The notes below the pieces were generated by a model that was given only the letters and a program-made list of their open reading frames with translations, did no database searches and had not been told where the DNA came from. The position numbers were made by a program, and so were the translations under genes. A DNA stretch of 64,000 bases from Chondrosia reniformis (Eukaryota > Porifera > Demospongiae > Chondrillida > Chondrillidae): assembly GCA_947172415.1 (NCBI GenBank), contig OX359192.1, positions 746,501 through 810,500 on the forward strand, read 5' to 3'. Shown one piece after another: positions 11,858-40,559 of the stretch (the first letter of the stretch is position 1; the number at the start of each line of letters is the position of its first letter).

Positions 11858-12721
11858 ATGGCTGAAAAAATAGAATCTGTCAAGATAGACTCGTTAGACC
11901 AACAAGACGAAAAAGTAAGCGAAGGAGAGAGATCTACCCAAACTCCTGATAGAGGACATGTAGAGGCATCGAATGATACAGTAATTAAAGAGGTGCATAT
12001 TCAGACAACAGATTCAGAAGAAGATGAACCAAAAGAGGATGAGGAAGAAGTGCCACCTGGTAAGGATAAAAGTCGTTCAGAAAGGCTCAAGAAATTTAGA
12101 GAGCTCCACATGAGAAGGAATGAAGCGAGAAAGTTAAATCATCAAGAGGTCGTGGAGGAAGACAGAAGAAGCAAACTTCCTTCAAACTACGAGGCGCAAC
12201 AGAAGCGTCTGGAGTGGGAGCTGGCGGACGCCAAGGCCAGACAAGAAGCTAAAGAAAAAGGAGAAGACTACGAGAGGCTGAAAATGCTGGAAGTTAGCGC
12301 AGACGATCTAGAAAGAATGGACAGAAAGAGGAAAAAGAAAAATCCAGATCCGGGCTTCACAGACTTTCAGCAAGTCCAATACAGGCAGTACCAGCGCCTG
12401 ACCAAACAGTTCAAACCAGAGCTAAGCGAGTATGAAAAGCAGAAGGAGGAGTTGGGTGACAGTGTGTATGCTGGAGTGAATACTATCCTTGTTGGACAAA
12501 TTAATAAGCCCTCTGAGGGGGCAATTGATCGCATGGTGGAAGACTTGGACAAACAGGAGGCCAAGAGAGCCAAATTTAGTAGAAGAAGAGAGTTTAGAGC
12601 TGATGCTGATGTTGACTACATTAATGAAAGAAATAGAAAATTCAATATAAAGGCAGGAAGATTCTACGACAAATATACTTCTGAAATTAAACAGAATTTG
12701 GAAAGAGGAACAGCCATTTAA
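11858..12721 (+). CDS. SYF2: SYF2 pre-mRNA splicing factor
   Basis: Single-exon gene of 287 residues. The first 65 residues are acidic and low-complexity. From there the protein follows the SYF2/p29 family closely: [45 protein letters not shown]...[23 protein letters not shown] and the terminal [15 protein letters not shown]...[21 protein letters not shown]2 is a component of the Prp19/CDC5L (NTC) complex of the activated spliceosome, acting in the nucleus. The ATG lies in a GCAAGATGGCTG (TISU-like) context. Lack of introns is notable beside its intron-rich neighbours. Confidence 0.97.
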   Translation: MAEKIESVKIDSLDQQDEKVSEGERSTQTPDRGHVEASNDTVIKEVHIQTTDSEEDEPKEDEEEVPPGKDKSRSERLKKFRELHMRRNEARKLNHQEVVEEDRRSKLPSNYEAQQKRLEWELADAKARQEAKEKGEDYERLKMLEVSADDLERMDRKRKKKNPDPGFTDFQQVQYRQYQRLTKQFKPELSEYEKQKEELGDSVYAGVNTILVGQINKPSEGAIDRMVEDLDKQEAKRAKFSRRREFRADADVDYINERNRKFNIKAGRFYDKYTSEIKQNLERGTAI

Positions 12722-13148
12722 TTTTGTATATTGAAATGACTGCATTAATCGTGTTTTCAATGTATAACCCAAACCTATTGCTGCAGTCATCCAATGCTAC
12801 AAACTTTAAAGATTAGAATTGCATATTATAGTAAATCTACATGTATACATACAATTTGATGTCTGATCATATTTCAATTATCATATTTCAATTACAGATG
12901 CAACTTTATAAAATCAACTGATTTGAAGCTGAAACTTGTGTCAGTGAACTCAATTTATGTATACTTCATTTTCATGATTAATTCCTTATTTGTACAAAAA
13001 TCAAGGAGTGACCAATAAGGTTATTGACATTATGTACAGTACAATTATAGATAATCTCAACTCAAATTACTATTGTTAATATCTCAGATTAATTATTACC
13101 TAATTGTCAAAAATCCTGATTTTCTGTGAAAATTACAACAATTTGAGT
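12722..13148. other. Convergent 3' region of SYF2 and the myosin gene
   Basis: AT-rich and non-coding. It contains a short direct duplication of TATCATATTTCAATTA near 12868-12898. Presumed 3' UTRs of both genes; no other feature seen. Confidence 0.5.
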
Positions 13149-28114
<14,966 letters not shown>

Positions 28115-28557
28115 CTTGTTTCAATCAGTTGGTAATCACACATTAACTGATTATATGCTGATCTAAATGGTTTTCTAACTACGAATGTACACTTCCCTCG
28201 TAGTCTACTTGCCGAGCAGGGTACCAACTTCCTTGCTCGGACTCAGAAACAACACCATATATGGGGTTTTCAATGACGTTACCAACGCCCTTTTACAGCT
28301 GCCATTTGCCCAATCAGGCAAATGGCGGTTCCGTGCTAGCTTTGGAGACTCTCATACCCACGCCTCGTTGCGGTTTTTCCACCCTCTCGAACGAATTTTC
28401 CCTTTTTTAAAGTGACGACAAAGCTCTTCCGATCGCCCACTACTTCCTTTGTTAAAGTTCTCTCTCTAAAGCAATTTTAAAGCTCGCCTATCGCAGAAAG
28501 GCTGTGGGGCAACTCGAACTTAATAGATAAAGTAGTTTAGTATCGTGTGTTCCTTCG
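28115..28557. promoter_or_regulatory. Divergent promoter, class I myosin and PH-SH2 adaptor
   Basis: 443 bp between the two start codons. It contains a perfect palindrome at 28301-28326: arms GCCATTTGCC and GGCAAATGGC around CAATCA, so that a CCAATCAG NF-Y-type box sits in the centre and GCCAT YY1-like cores at the ends. TGACGTTA (CRE-like) lies at 28274-28281. GC content is above that of the flanks. The function is inferred from the position and motifs. Confidence 0.6.
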
Positions 28558-31500
28558 ATGGCAAGTCTTCACGAGGGTCATATTGAGATCAAGTCTGCTC
28601 GTCAGGTACGCTCAAATAGGCAGTCGCATGCACGGAGATTCAATCTACTTGTTACCATATGTAACCACTCGCCCGTATTATTCAGCAGCAATTGTGCTAT
28701 TTTAATATTGCAGAGAGCTCTTCGAAATGTATTGTTTTCGTATAATTTATTATTATAAATGTTCGCACGTTTATTCCGGGAACAATCGTTAGTACAGAGA
28801 CAGAATAAAATATAGCTATGGATTATTAATTTAATTTATAAAGGTTTATTGCAACAAGTTAGCTATTCCTTTAGAACAGTGTGGAAGAATAGATTTTAAT
28901 ATTTGCCTATTTGTATAGTCCGTTTCAGCTTCATGTCCTCTTACAGTGCATATTACTAGTAGCCTTGTTCAATAGTATATTATATAGCCAGCGATATGAT
29001 ATATACAGTGTATATTACTGTGAAAAGTGAGACTATATATGGAAATATATAATTATTAGAAAATGACCAGGGTACGCGTAGTACTTTCTTCTGTAGAATA
29101 TACTTACTCCTTTTGAACCACTTAAAATACATTTTGTAAAAAAAAACGTATTTAGAATATATTTATTATACGTATATGCTCAGTGACCATGGCTATTGCT
29201 ACATCATATCTTCATGGGAGATTTAATTTACTTCAATAGGCATTATTTAAACCGGAGAACCTCCTAGCCATTAGATACTTTACAGTTGTCCCAGAGATAT
29301 GTAAAGAATTCTTTTCAACCATTTAGATCACCTTTTTAAAGAGACATTTTAGAAATCACGACATAGAAGATACTGTTAAGGACTTAATGTGTCCTGTTTA
29401 CATATACTATATGGATGAATTTTATTTGACTAGTACATGAATTTCGGTGTAGCTATCATAGATATTGTGTACTCCAGAGCTATATGTTAGCACATAATTG
29501 GGGATGGGGGTCTCTTAAAAGCTTAAACATGTCAAGCTTGTTTATATGTGAGTTTGTTTGAAGTGGACCTTAATGTTGTGGAATTGTATTAATGTTTGTT
29601 TTTGTTAAAACTGAAAATGACATAAGTAGGAAAAGACAATATAATATCTTACTATATTTCAATAGTGCCAAACAAGGAACTATATTTCATTTTAGCCATT
29701 TAAAATATTTATTTACATATGTTTCATTAAATTATCATTCTCATGGTGGGCTAATATTAGAAATCGGTATATACATCCATTGAACTATAATAACTGAGGT
29801 GAATATCAAATAGTGAAGAGGAATTACATGCATCTAAGATATATGTAATTTTGAATGAAACTCCCCAGTTGGCGTTTGATTATAAACTTGTGCTGCTACA
29901 TATAGTGTCCATTAAATTTGCTTAAACTTTAATGTGTGGGTCATTGCTATATTATGAATTATTGTATAAATAAAATATGACTGCATACATTTGTACAATA
30001 TCAAATTTTAAGCATATACGTACGTAGTACATAAAAAATAAGTAAAGCTTTTCACATTTATATTATTGTTCTACTATTTTTGTATGTTCCCCTTTGAGTT
30101 TGTAAGTGTCAGATTAGTGTAGGTACCTGTTTTAACTTGTCAATTACATCACCTCTGCTCTCCCACCCATCCACCCACCCTGGGGAAAGTTTTTGAGTAA
30201 GGTATGTAATGAATGTAGTTACAGACTTAGTGTAAACTGGGAACTGATTTTATTAAATCCCCTCTCTTAGTTTTTATTGATACTGATTAGTTGATTGGTT
30301 GTGCCACCAATCTCTGTTTGTCTGCGTAGTTGCACAATATGGTTACAAGATACACATATCACCTATCAGCTTTTTGTACTCTAAGACAGTATTTCTTAGT
30401 GAAGCAGAAATGGGTTTCAGACTCCTGAGCATATGAGCATATCTTTTGATTTTGTTTTTTCTTTTCAAGTTGAATAATATAAGATAAGACTATTTTCCAG
30501 TCATTGACTTCTTAAGGTAGACATTTGTGGTGAATTTGAAATATATACGTAGGCCCTCTACCTGCTGGTCAATATTAAACCTGGTCTGTCCCTTTACAAG
30601 CACCAGCCAAAATAGTTTGTAGTTTTAGTGTCTATTTCTGCTCAGTAATGACAAAATGTGCTTCATGATCACTATGACCTGTAAAAGAAGATGGCATGAC
30701 CATCTCTATGATATCAAGTCAAATGACTTTCTGTATCCCTCTAAAGTTGTCTCAGTGGAAGGTCAAGAGGGTTCAGTACAGCCTAATCATGTAGTAGTTA
30801 GGTCTTTCAACCTGCTGATTTAATTATTAACCCTTTCTCAAATTAGATGGTCATGTGTAGACTGAACTTAGTCTATAAAAACATCAGTTTCCCAAACCTA
30901 TTACATAATGTATACATTATATACCTCCTTTTGTACTTCCTCATTTCTTCACTTGGTTATACAACAGTTTTTAGAAGGAAGGAAATTCTCTAATAAGTGA
31001 CACTACATTAGGATGTCATTCTCTTGGTTTTCTCAAGGTATATAATGTTAGAATAACAGTTTAACACTGTGAACAAGAGTTTAAGATTGGTGTGTCAACT
31101 GATTTCAGTGAAACTTTGTTAGAACATCAGCACGCGTTCCACTTTCACTCTTTGAGCATGTGTATAGTAAGTTAATGTACTGAAAATGTATTGTTGATAA
31201 TATTGTTCACTGGACAGACACTTTGAAATGGATCACGTACACCAGTTTAGTAACAAAAAGAAAATCCAATGCATCCATAAATGATCTAAGATTTATTCAT
31301 CAAGCTTCAAAAGTATATGGTAGATCCATTTTATTAGCTATTCTTTATTGAATTCAGGTAGAATTGTGTATTGTAATTATTTTTTTAGTTGTGTACATAC
31401 ATATTTAGAGATATTTACTTTGTCAGATTTCTATTTTTGTCTATTATTTCAGTAATGTGTTGATGTATGGGTATTTTAATTACCATCTAGAAATACCCTC

Positions 31501-34500
31501 ATGATGTAATGTGTAATGATGTATGCATAGTGTTGTGATGTGTGGATAAACAAAAATTGCTGCTCAGACCTAATGGTGTCATATTTAAATGGTTGAAATA
31601 TCTTTCTGTAATGTAATTCATATACTCATTATATACCTAAAGCCCTATAGTGTAACACCTTCATGAGACTTATCAGTCAGTATAGTAGTACCTACATACA
31701 TTATATATATGTACGTATGTCTCTGTAGATAGTGTATAAGGATATGTTTGGTTGGAGGTACTCTCTCTATTTGTGTTCCCATCTGCTGTGGACTGTCTTT
31801 GTCTGATCCTCATTTCAATATTCTTCTGGTTAGGCTCTTGGAGGTTTTCACTGTTATGGGTTTGAAGCAACCTCTTATGGCTTGAGGCAACCTTTGGACC
31901 TGCCATTTGGTTGAAGTGATAAGGTTTCATTTATCTCTTGTCAGGGCTGTATGCAGAAATTGGGGCCAGAGGGGGCAAAATGAAATTTTTCAAAATTTAG
32001 GGGGGGGGCAATGGTATGAGGGTGTTGAAGCAGTTTAGGGGGTTCTCAAAAGTCTAGGGGGGATATGAATGCCCCCCCTCCCCCTCTATGCAGAGATGTA
32101 TTGGGGAGAGAACTCTAGTTGTTCTAGCTCCTGTTCAGGTCCTGAATATTGATACCTCATTACATTATGTTTGCTATTTTCAGTTGTTATGTAAGCTGGC
32201 TAGTCTCGTATCTCACATATGAATAGGTATCTATGTAGGTGGCTACAGGTAGTGATGTCAGTAAAGGTGAAAAGTTTAGTGTAGTGAGTGAGTACCTATT
32301 CCATCAGATCAGGACTCTTGATCACTTGTTGATGGTTAAAAATGGTTGATTCTAAGAAACTTCTTTTAGTCACACAGAACAAATATTCTATGTAAACAGC
32401 TCCTTCTAACAAACATTCTATGTAAACAGCTCCTTCTCTGCTAATAATGTACATACTTTAGCCTAATTGAATGTTTTGGTAAAAAGAAACAATGGTAGAC
32501 GGCCTTTTAGAAGAACTTATAGAATGTAGAACCTCCACTGTTCACATCACTGTGTATTCAATTCAGTAATCTTTCTACTTCAAAAGCACCTAAATGATCC
32601 TATCCAGTTTCAAAATGTGTACTGAAAGGTCCTATTAGAGATTTGACACAATGGTCCTACCTTAGTGCCTCTGGACTGAATGGAGTGACTTTATGGAAAT
32701 GTATCTACAGGTGACCTTAAAGTTTTCATCATCATTCAATTTGACTCTGGATTTGAATGATGGGTCAAAAGTCCAATGATGATAATAAATATTGCTTCTT
32801 TTCTCTTGTATTGTCGTTAACTAGATACATAATTAGACAAGTGCCTGTTGTAGATTGTTGTCTTCCTAATTCTTAATGTAATGAAAGGACTGATGTAATG
32901 TTAAAGTTTCAATAGGTACTTATATGTATGTGACCATTATGTAAGCTGATGGTGCAATATACCATTAGTGTTATAAGTGCATGCAACTTCTAAGCCTTCG
33001 CCACTTGCATGTACGGAGGTGCATGTGCAATTGTTTTATATTCAGATTGAGTAGCTAAATAGAGCAGGATGTAATTAAATTGTTTCAACCTATAACTTAA
33101 AACCTCCATAATGGAAACAAAGCCATAGCCACTTCCTGTTGATTTCACTACAGACTATGATTTCACCCATTTCTAAGAAACCTGTTTTGAATACTAGACA
33201 ATTGGGCATTTTCAATATGTGTGGAGCAATTGTACATATATTGTATGAAAAAATGATGTATGTATGTGTTTCCAGGAATGTACTTTCTTTGTACAAAAGC
33301 ATATCTTACTATGTACATGATATTCAAACCACAACTGTTGTATATTTATCTTTGAGATGGTACATCTTTTAAGCTTTGAGTATCTAGAGAACTGTTTGTT
33401 TCTCTCCTTGGCCATCAAACATTCTACCATCAAGACCTCATCTCCAGATGCTCAAAAGTTTGAAAGATGTGCCAATCTGAAGATAATCCAGTTAGAAGAA
33501 ACTCTTTTTCTATTACTATGTAATGTGACTATACCTCTATCCTGTACTGTGTAGGGCTGGAAGAGGACTTTTGGTGTATTGACTAATAAAAGGCTCGATC
33601 TATACACAGATCATACGAGGAATATGGTATGTTTGCACCAAAAGTGAAATACAAAGTGGAATTTGTGAAATATGTGGGGGATGAATTGAGTGGGGAGTTC
33701 TCAGCTTGAAAGGATTTGTAGTAATTGTATAATGTTTGAATATATGATCATGTTTGTGCATATGCTTACAATAATATTATGTTTTACAAAAATCAATGCT
33801 TTTAATACATTTTCATATTAATTAAAGGACGTTTAGATTGATTTACTTTTTTTCAGTTAATATTAATGCTTTTTGAAAGAGGTTTATTGGAGCTGTTGAG
33901 TAGTCTATATGATATACCATATAAAGTTCATTAATGAACTGAAGGTATCCATCAAATAATTTAATTAGAATTTAGTCTCGATATCTCATTGTTGATGCTA
34001 TTGGTATAGAACTCCTTTATATGAGGCCCCGGGAAAATTGAATATATAATTATGAAATACTAAAATCTTTAAATTCCCTTTAATGAATATAAACAAATAT
34101 AAGCCAATTATTTGAACTTATTCCTAAAGTGTAAATCTCTCTAATGGGTTTGGTAAGGTTTGACAATGTGTCAGAGGTCATCCTGTGAGAGTATCATGAC
34201 GTGCCCAGGGTATGAATATGTTTATGCACTGACCTTTCCCATTTGCTGTTCTACTTGAGCAGATTGTCTTGTAAAATTTGCTTTACTGGTTTATACTTGT
34301 AATAACATGGTTAATATGGAATTTCAGTGTATCTATGTATATATAAGTAATTGATTTAAGGTATATAGCCATTTTTCCATAACATGGCTAGCATAACCTG
34401 GAGAAGAAGGGTTTTTTCCTCTTGTATTCCTCTCACTATTTAGTTCCCCATAGGGATTTACTCTAAAGTAGATATAGCATGTAAGATAAATGATGTGTTA

Positions 34501-37500
34501 GATTATTCATGTACTGTACCATCATTGTAACATTTCCTTTTCGGTTGGTCGAGCGGTTGCTTACATCAGTGATATTTTGTCAGATGAAAGGTTTATCCTG
34601 TAGCTAATTAACTTGTGTGTGGTCTTTTAGAGGTCTTACCCCTCTGCCATCCTGCTTACCTTAATTAACAAGCTGCTGTATCTAAGCAACCAAAGAGCCA
34701 CACTAAGTCCATTTTCACCCTATAACTACTAAATCTTGTGGTATCTTAGCAACAGGAAATGTACTAAAAGCATCTAAATTTTAATTTTTTCATATAAACT
34801 TTGATTGTGTAGGTGTTCCATACAGTGCAGTTAAGTGAAACTTGTAAGTACAAAGAGACAAAAAGCAAGAGGAAAGACTACCAGTTTCAAATACTTACAC
34901 CCGCCAGTGATCATTACTTTAAGGTCAGTATCATCTTTGCCTTTCTAATGTAACATATGTATTTAACAAATGATGATAAATAAGAAGACTTAATGTATTA
35001 AATCCTTTACTGTACGTAGTTGAAACTGTTTATCTTTAGCACATTACACCAAATCATTAATAATAATTCAGGAATAAACAATATGAAAATTAAATTATTT
35101 ACATATTACCGTAAACAGGGAAAGAACTGTGATGTCTAATAATTGCAAATTGTGTGTTTTTGGGACATTTGCAAAGATTAAACTGCAATAGATACCCACT
35201 ATATGGCCAAACCCACAAACTGCACCACAATCCACACTTTTTCAACTAAATTTGTCAAAAAGCTATTATTTAACCCTATAATCATTTCCCTGTATAAGTT
35301 GTCTTTCATAAAAAATGTGTTCTTTTAGTATTGAGTATTACTGATCGGTATTTAACTAAGTTTGCCAAGTTCTTAACCTTGGGATTTAAAACTTTTTATT
35401 GTCTTCTTCTTTAGCTTGAAGATGAAAAAGAGAGACGAATATGGGCTGACAGTATCAAAACAGCTATAAAAGTTTGCACTTTACATGCAAAGATTACAGT
35501 TCTTGCCTTATCATTTCTGCCATCCTATGTATGTATGTATGCTAAGACTAATTAGGTTTAGGTTTAGGTAAGGTTGTAGGTAATTCTGAAGCAATTATAG
35601 CAGCTCATCATAAGGGGAAACCATCTTAGTCTTAATTAAAATTGGGTAACTCACACAGTAGTTGACATGTCTTTTGAATGCTTACTTTCTTGTTTGTCTG
35701 ACAGGGGGATGATACCTTCGGTTCAGTTCACTTTGCTCCTGGCAAGAGCAGCACCCTACCACACACACATAAAATATCAGTGCCATCTGAATACGGTACT
35801 GCCTACCATGAGAACAGACATCCACATTCTCGCTACCCTCCCCCAACTCTGCCGGAAAACCCTTACGATGATCCATCCTTGACTGGTCATGGAGTACAGT
35901 TTCAGAGACCCAACAGCCCCGGAGAAGACAGTGGAATTGATGGTAGTGGCGGATCTTTGTTTGTGCGTAGTAGGACTTCATCAAATTCTACTACTTCCCC
36001 AGGGAACAGTGCCGATGGCATCATCCGACACAATCGATATAATTATGGACTGCCAAGGACATCCACCACATCGGGCAGTGCCGATGGAATTGTACGACAC
36101 ACTCCTCAGGGGGTGCAAGGAGCAGTACGAAACAATGTTTCCCCTGGAAGTAGCGGAGATGGTACTGTTCATCACCCAGCTCGTCTCGGGGTACATCACA
36201 AGACATCAAAAAGTGCTGGTAACTCTCCCTTTGTGAGCCCGGGGAACAGTGGTGATGGGCATGTCAGACGACTGGAACAATACACGTTAGCTGAAGTAGA
36301 TAATTGTTATCGTTCTTTAAGAGTGACATAAAACCGCCAATTATGGGTTGTCTGTAATTTATAAATGATCTCTTATGTATTACTGGTAGGATAAGAATTC
36401 TGTGTGCTTTTAAAATGTAATTAGTATTCCTGATGTCAAACAAGTTTGACCTGCATACAAAGAAACATGTAGATATTTGTGGTTACCATTTAGTTAAAAT
36501 CGTTCACATAAGGATAGTGCAGGCTTGAAAAATAACACAGCTTAGTAAAAGAAGACGAGGCTTTAAATTTTAATTCAGGTCCTTAACTGGCACTTTATAA
36601 AACCCAGATACTAATTAGAGTTAATCAATATGTACGTATATGATTAACAATTAACTCAATGATTGTTGAAATAATAATTTCAGTTGAAATCCCATACACT
36701 GCACTTGAATCATTCAAGTCTAAAAGGAAGTGTAGTGAATCTCATAAATTTAATTTCATTCAAGAAAGTCAGAAATGTTTGAAATAGTTGTATTGACCAC
36801 TCATTATAATGTAAATGTATGCAAACAAAAACAGTGGGAAATTCAACACATTCCAATAGTGTATATAATTCTATTGTACTAACTTTTAATAATAATGTTA
36901 CATGATATAATACTGTAGGCAAAGAGCTAATCTTGTATCCATAAAATTACTTAAGAGCTTTCAAAACAGATTTTGCTGACATTTAGTTAAATTGCAGTTT
37001 TTTTGTTTTCAAATTCCACACTCTACAAAATGTATTATGCTCTTTTAAGACTATAAATTGGCTATAGAGTGGTTAATTCAAGTGATTAAATGTTTTGAAT
37101 TCTACTCTGACACATTTCCTCTACAGATGGTATTTCAGTGAAACAACTCGCCTGGAGATTGAAGAGATACTAAAAGATGAGAATCGCAATGTATTCATTC
37201 TTCGTAAAAGTGAAAAAGGAGGTCACGTCTTGTCTATCAAGTTAGTAGAGTATTAGTGGTAATAATTGCTGATAAAGACATCCGGGTCGAAATGTCCAAA
37301 TCTGTTAAATATATGTTGCTGATGCTCAATAAATCATTGATTACCATAATGATCGCAACAAATACTCCCTATTACTAGAGTATTAGTCTAAGTAACTCAC
37401 ATAATTATTGTATAAAATCTCTCTTAAGCAGCAGTTTTAATGTACGTATACGAATTGTAACAAAATATATTATATAATACATATGGGTATATCTCAGATT

Positions 37501-39508
37501 ACATGTGAACATGTTTGTCAAACATATATAGTAGCTCTACAATATAGTTTATGCTTTTTATATGAATGTCGAATCAAAATTGACCTGTTGTCATCACTGA
37601 ACTCTGGATATTACCCCTGCCCACTAATGTCCTCTGAGTAGCATATAATATGTTTATAGGCACCATACATAGGTGATTCACTATCTGTTTTGTTCCTTTC
37701 TTTGTTCCTATGTTGTGTTGGAAGTCTCTTTAAACTAAGTCTTACTAATCTCTGCTCCACAGGAAAGGCGATAAGGTGTCACACCATAAAATACTCATTA
37801 AAGAAGGAACTGATTCATACTTTATACATGGAGTTGAGGTGAGCTAATCCACAATCCCTGATACCAAAGGGGAATTCCTATCTTACTGCATGAAAAATCT
37901 AAGATACTGCTATGCCTATTCTGTAAAAGATCCTATAGGGGAACTAAACCTGAAGAGAGCTTTGGATGAAGATAAAGGAGTCTTTTCTTCCTTCTTTTCC
38001 CTTCTTTCATCTTCTTCTCCACTGGGTCAGACAGCCATTTCTGGGAATTCCACCCTTCATCAGTGATCCTGGGAGTCTTTGTCTTTTTCTTTATCTTGAT
38101 CTTCTGTGAATCTTGTTAAGGATGTGGTTGATCGTGTGGGTGTGGTTTACCTACATATGCTTGGATGTAATGACTAATCAACTTTCGTCTTCTTTGCAGC
38201 ACATTTCAGATCCTGACTTATATGGCCTTATAAAGAAGTTTGTTGATGTGAATAAAGGGGGACACATCCCATATGGAGGTAGCATAGATAGTCGTCGTGA
38301 GGATGACCCTGAAAACCCGTTATATGACTATGTTATGGAGGAAGGTACGTATGTATGTTTGTAAGACTGTTCTGATATACATATGTACCATTTAATGATT
38401 TACATGTCTGCCTAATTTGTGCCACAACTATGGTACACTATTATAACACCAGAAGTATACCATTACTTAAGAATGTTCATAAATTGTACCTGTTTGTAAT
38501 TCTATTATAGGTTAATGAGGAAGTAGCCAATATATGTTCATTCCTTATTAAGCAACAATGCTTTTGTTAAAGTCATATATCTAGGTTTGGCTACAAAATA
38601 GAGCCATATGGCAATTTGTTTTTTAGGCACTGACAGACAAACTACAGTATATGCATGTCACCACAATTTAATAAATTGTAACTATTGTAGTGCAATGACA
38701 GAGCATTTGGTTGTCATAACCAACTTTTCTGGTTCAATTTCCAGCAATTTCCAGCAATTTCACGTTTTGACCTCCTCATGTGTGATGTTTTGTGATTTGA
38801 TTGCTCATGTATACATATGTGTATAGTTTGATATAAGTTTGCATGTTTGCTGTAGAGGAAATTGGGAGTATGATTCAAAAGAGATTAAAGGAACACCATG
38901 CCATGGTCACCAAGGATACTGTGGATGGATACGTGGGTGGGAGAGCAAGCTCAAGAGCTGAAGCTAATTCCAAGAGTTCAAAACCAGAACCGCCAAATCC
39001 ATCACTGAAGCCAAAACCACAAGCAAAGGCAAAACCAAAGTCGTCCTTTCGAAGTGAATTGGCTAATGTTATTGGAGGAAAGAAACCCAAACAACAGAAG
39101 AAACCACCAGCTCCACTACCCCAAAATCAGGAGATATATGAAAATGTGAGGCGAAATGATGACGTTTATGAAAATGTAGCTAGAAAAGGTCGTGCAGAGC
39201 GCTACGACAATATTGAATACAGATTAGATAAAGATGGCAAAATGAAACCAGCACCCTGCCCAGCCGATCGTAATCGACTCAACAGAGGTAAATTTGGTAT
39301 CAGTTACCAACAGGGTCCTAGCCCTCAACTCCCACCCAAAGACTATGATGATGATGGTGAATTGTACGTTGCTCCAGATAATGAGGATATGTATGTACCT
39401 CCGGAGGAGGAGGAGGAGTTATACGTACCTCCCGACCCTGAAGATGAAGAAATGTACGTTGTAGCTGATAATGATGAAGAAGGAGAAATTTATGAAGATT
39501 GCAATTGA
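28558..39508 (+). CDS. PH-SH2 adaptor protein with proline-rich linker and tyrosine-rich tail
   Basis: Exons 28558-28605, 33555-33626, 34813-34923, 35415-35471, 35705-36285, 37127-37240, 37763-37838, 38200-38344 and 38856-39508 join in phase to 618 residues. Residues 1-96 form a PH domain (GWKRTFGVLTNKRLDLY; final helix RRIWADSIKTAIK). The linker (about 97-289) is rich in Ser, Pro and Gly, with five variants of a GNSADGIIRH-type motif. An SH2 domain (about 291-390) has WYFSETTR and the phosphotyrosine-binding FILRKSEK arginine. The tail (about 403-618) has lysine/proline stretches and many acidic tyrosine motifs: EIYENV, DVYENV, RYDNIEY, ELYVAP, DMYVPP, ELYVPP, EMYVVA, EIYEDC. PH and SH2 order recalls SH3BP2 and STAP proteins, but the long tail after the SH2 does not. 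It is probably a membrane-recruited tyrosine-kinase substrate. The exon 5 donor (GTTAGC) is the least certain junction. Confidence 0.92.
28606..33554. other. First intron of the PH-SH2 gene
   Basis: Nearly 5 kb, AT-rich. It contains an element B copy (31942-32103) and no supported exon. The PH domain is complete without sequence from here. A minus-strand ORF at 31673-31930 has no recognisable domain. Confidence 0.7.
31942..32103 (+). mobile_element. MITE-like element B, second copy
   Basis: CAGGGCTGTATGCAGAAATT on the left and CTCTATGCAGAGATG on the right, with the same G-run interior as the copy at 8598. The right terminus has decayed (GCAGAGATG instead of GCGGCCCTG). Confidence 0.68.
33627..34812. 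other. Second intron of the PH-SH2 gene
   Basis: No exon-like sequence. It contains an inverted element A copy at about 34385-34510. Confidence 0.6.
34385..34510 (-). mobile_element. MITE-like element A, inverted, partial
   Basis: Carries TAGTTCCCCATAGGGATTTA, CTCTAAAGTAGATATAGCAT, then GATGTGTTAGATTATTCATG, the terminal block shared with 10690, 51765 and 52490. Confidence 0.55.
37915..38110 (+). mobile_element. MITE-like element A, near full length
   Basis: Begins with the GCTATGCCTATTCTGTAAAA block, then GGGGAACTAAACCTGAAGAG, GGATGAAGATAAAGGAGTCT, a pyrimidine tract, GTCAGACAGCCATTTCTGGG, and CATCAGTGATCCTGGGAGTC. Lies in an intron of the PH-SH2 gene. Confidence 0.65.
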
Positions 39509-39842
39509 CCTGAAGCTATTTTGAATTCCTTTACAATGAAATATTTTCTTATTGTTATTATGCTAACATATTGTTTTAATACAGGCTGGTGCCTGTAATC
39601 CAAACCTGCATTGAGCTTCACAATCACATGCTAACTTTCTTCTTCACAAAATGAGTGTTGACATGCTGTTTTGTGTCAGAATTATATTTGTGTGTATCAA
39701 CTGTTTGTGAAAATATTCTTGTGATTTCAAGTTGTAGTTTGCAATCACTTGCATGTTACAAAGTATAGGTGTAATGGAAGGTTTTATGTGCAGACGTTTT
39801 AGATAAGATTTAAATTGAGAAAATTTTTAGGCTTCCATGCGC

Positions 39843-39982
39843 TTATATCATCTTTTTTCCTTTTTTTTCTTCTTCGTTTTCTCTTTTTTCTTCTTCGTTT
39901 TCTTCGTTTTCTCTTTTTTTCTTCTTCGTTTTCTTCGTTTTCTCTTTTTTTCTTTTTTCTTTTTCTTTTCTTTTTTCCTTAT
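39843..39982. repeat. Pyrimidine-rich low-complexity tract
   Basis: Degenerate repeats of CTTCTTCGTTTTCTCTTTTT in the presumed 3' flank of the PH-SH2 gene. Confidence 0.9.
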
Positions 39983-40559
39983 GAATGACTTATATTTTAC
40001 TATACAACTACCATAGTACAGTGCAAATCACGAAAGGATATTAGTGCAACCTTTAGTTGCTAGCCATACTATGATAGGGATGAAGCTGTTAATAGTGTAA
40101 CTCACAAAATGATGTGCAATCAAGTTATATATAGAGTTAAAATATGCTTAAAGTATTGAAAACTCTTTGTATAATAATGTACTTGTTATGTAATATTTTA
40201 CGAGAGTATACGGAATGCTAATGTGCTAATATATGCATTGCCTCCCATCTAAATCTGATGATTGATGAGTGATTGATTGCTTATATATACTTTATTAATT
40301 CTAATCTCATTATGAATTCAAATCAGTATATTACCAATTGGGATTGTATAGATTGAATAGCCATGACAATTTTGAAACAATTACAAAGTAAAATGTTAAA
40401 ACAATAAAATTTCTTAGTTCTTTGTGGACAATTTTTCCAGCTTTGTTTCTTGTTACTGGATCTTTGCTGTAGTACTTCTTTTCGCATCACTTTTCTAAAG
40501 GTGATCCCAGGGCACACCACGAGGAGGTAGAAGTACTTCGTGCCCCAAAAAATGTTTTC

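Noticed and set aside
31673..31930. 85-codon minus-strand ORF in the PH-SH2 intron
   Set aside because: Low-complexity, no domain, no splice partners and no counterpart elsewhere.
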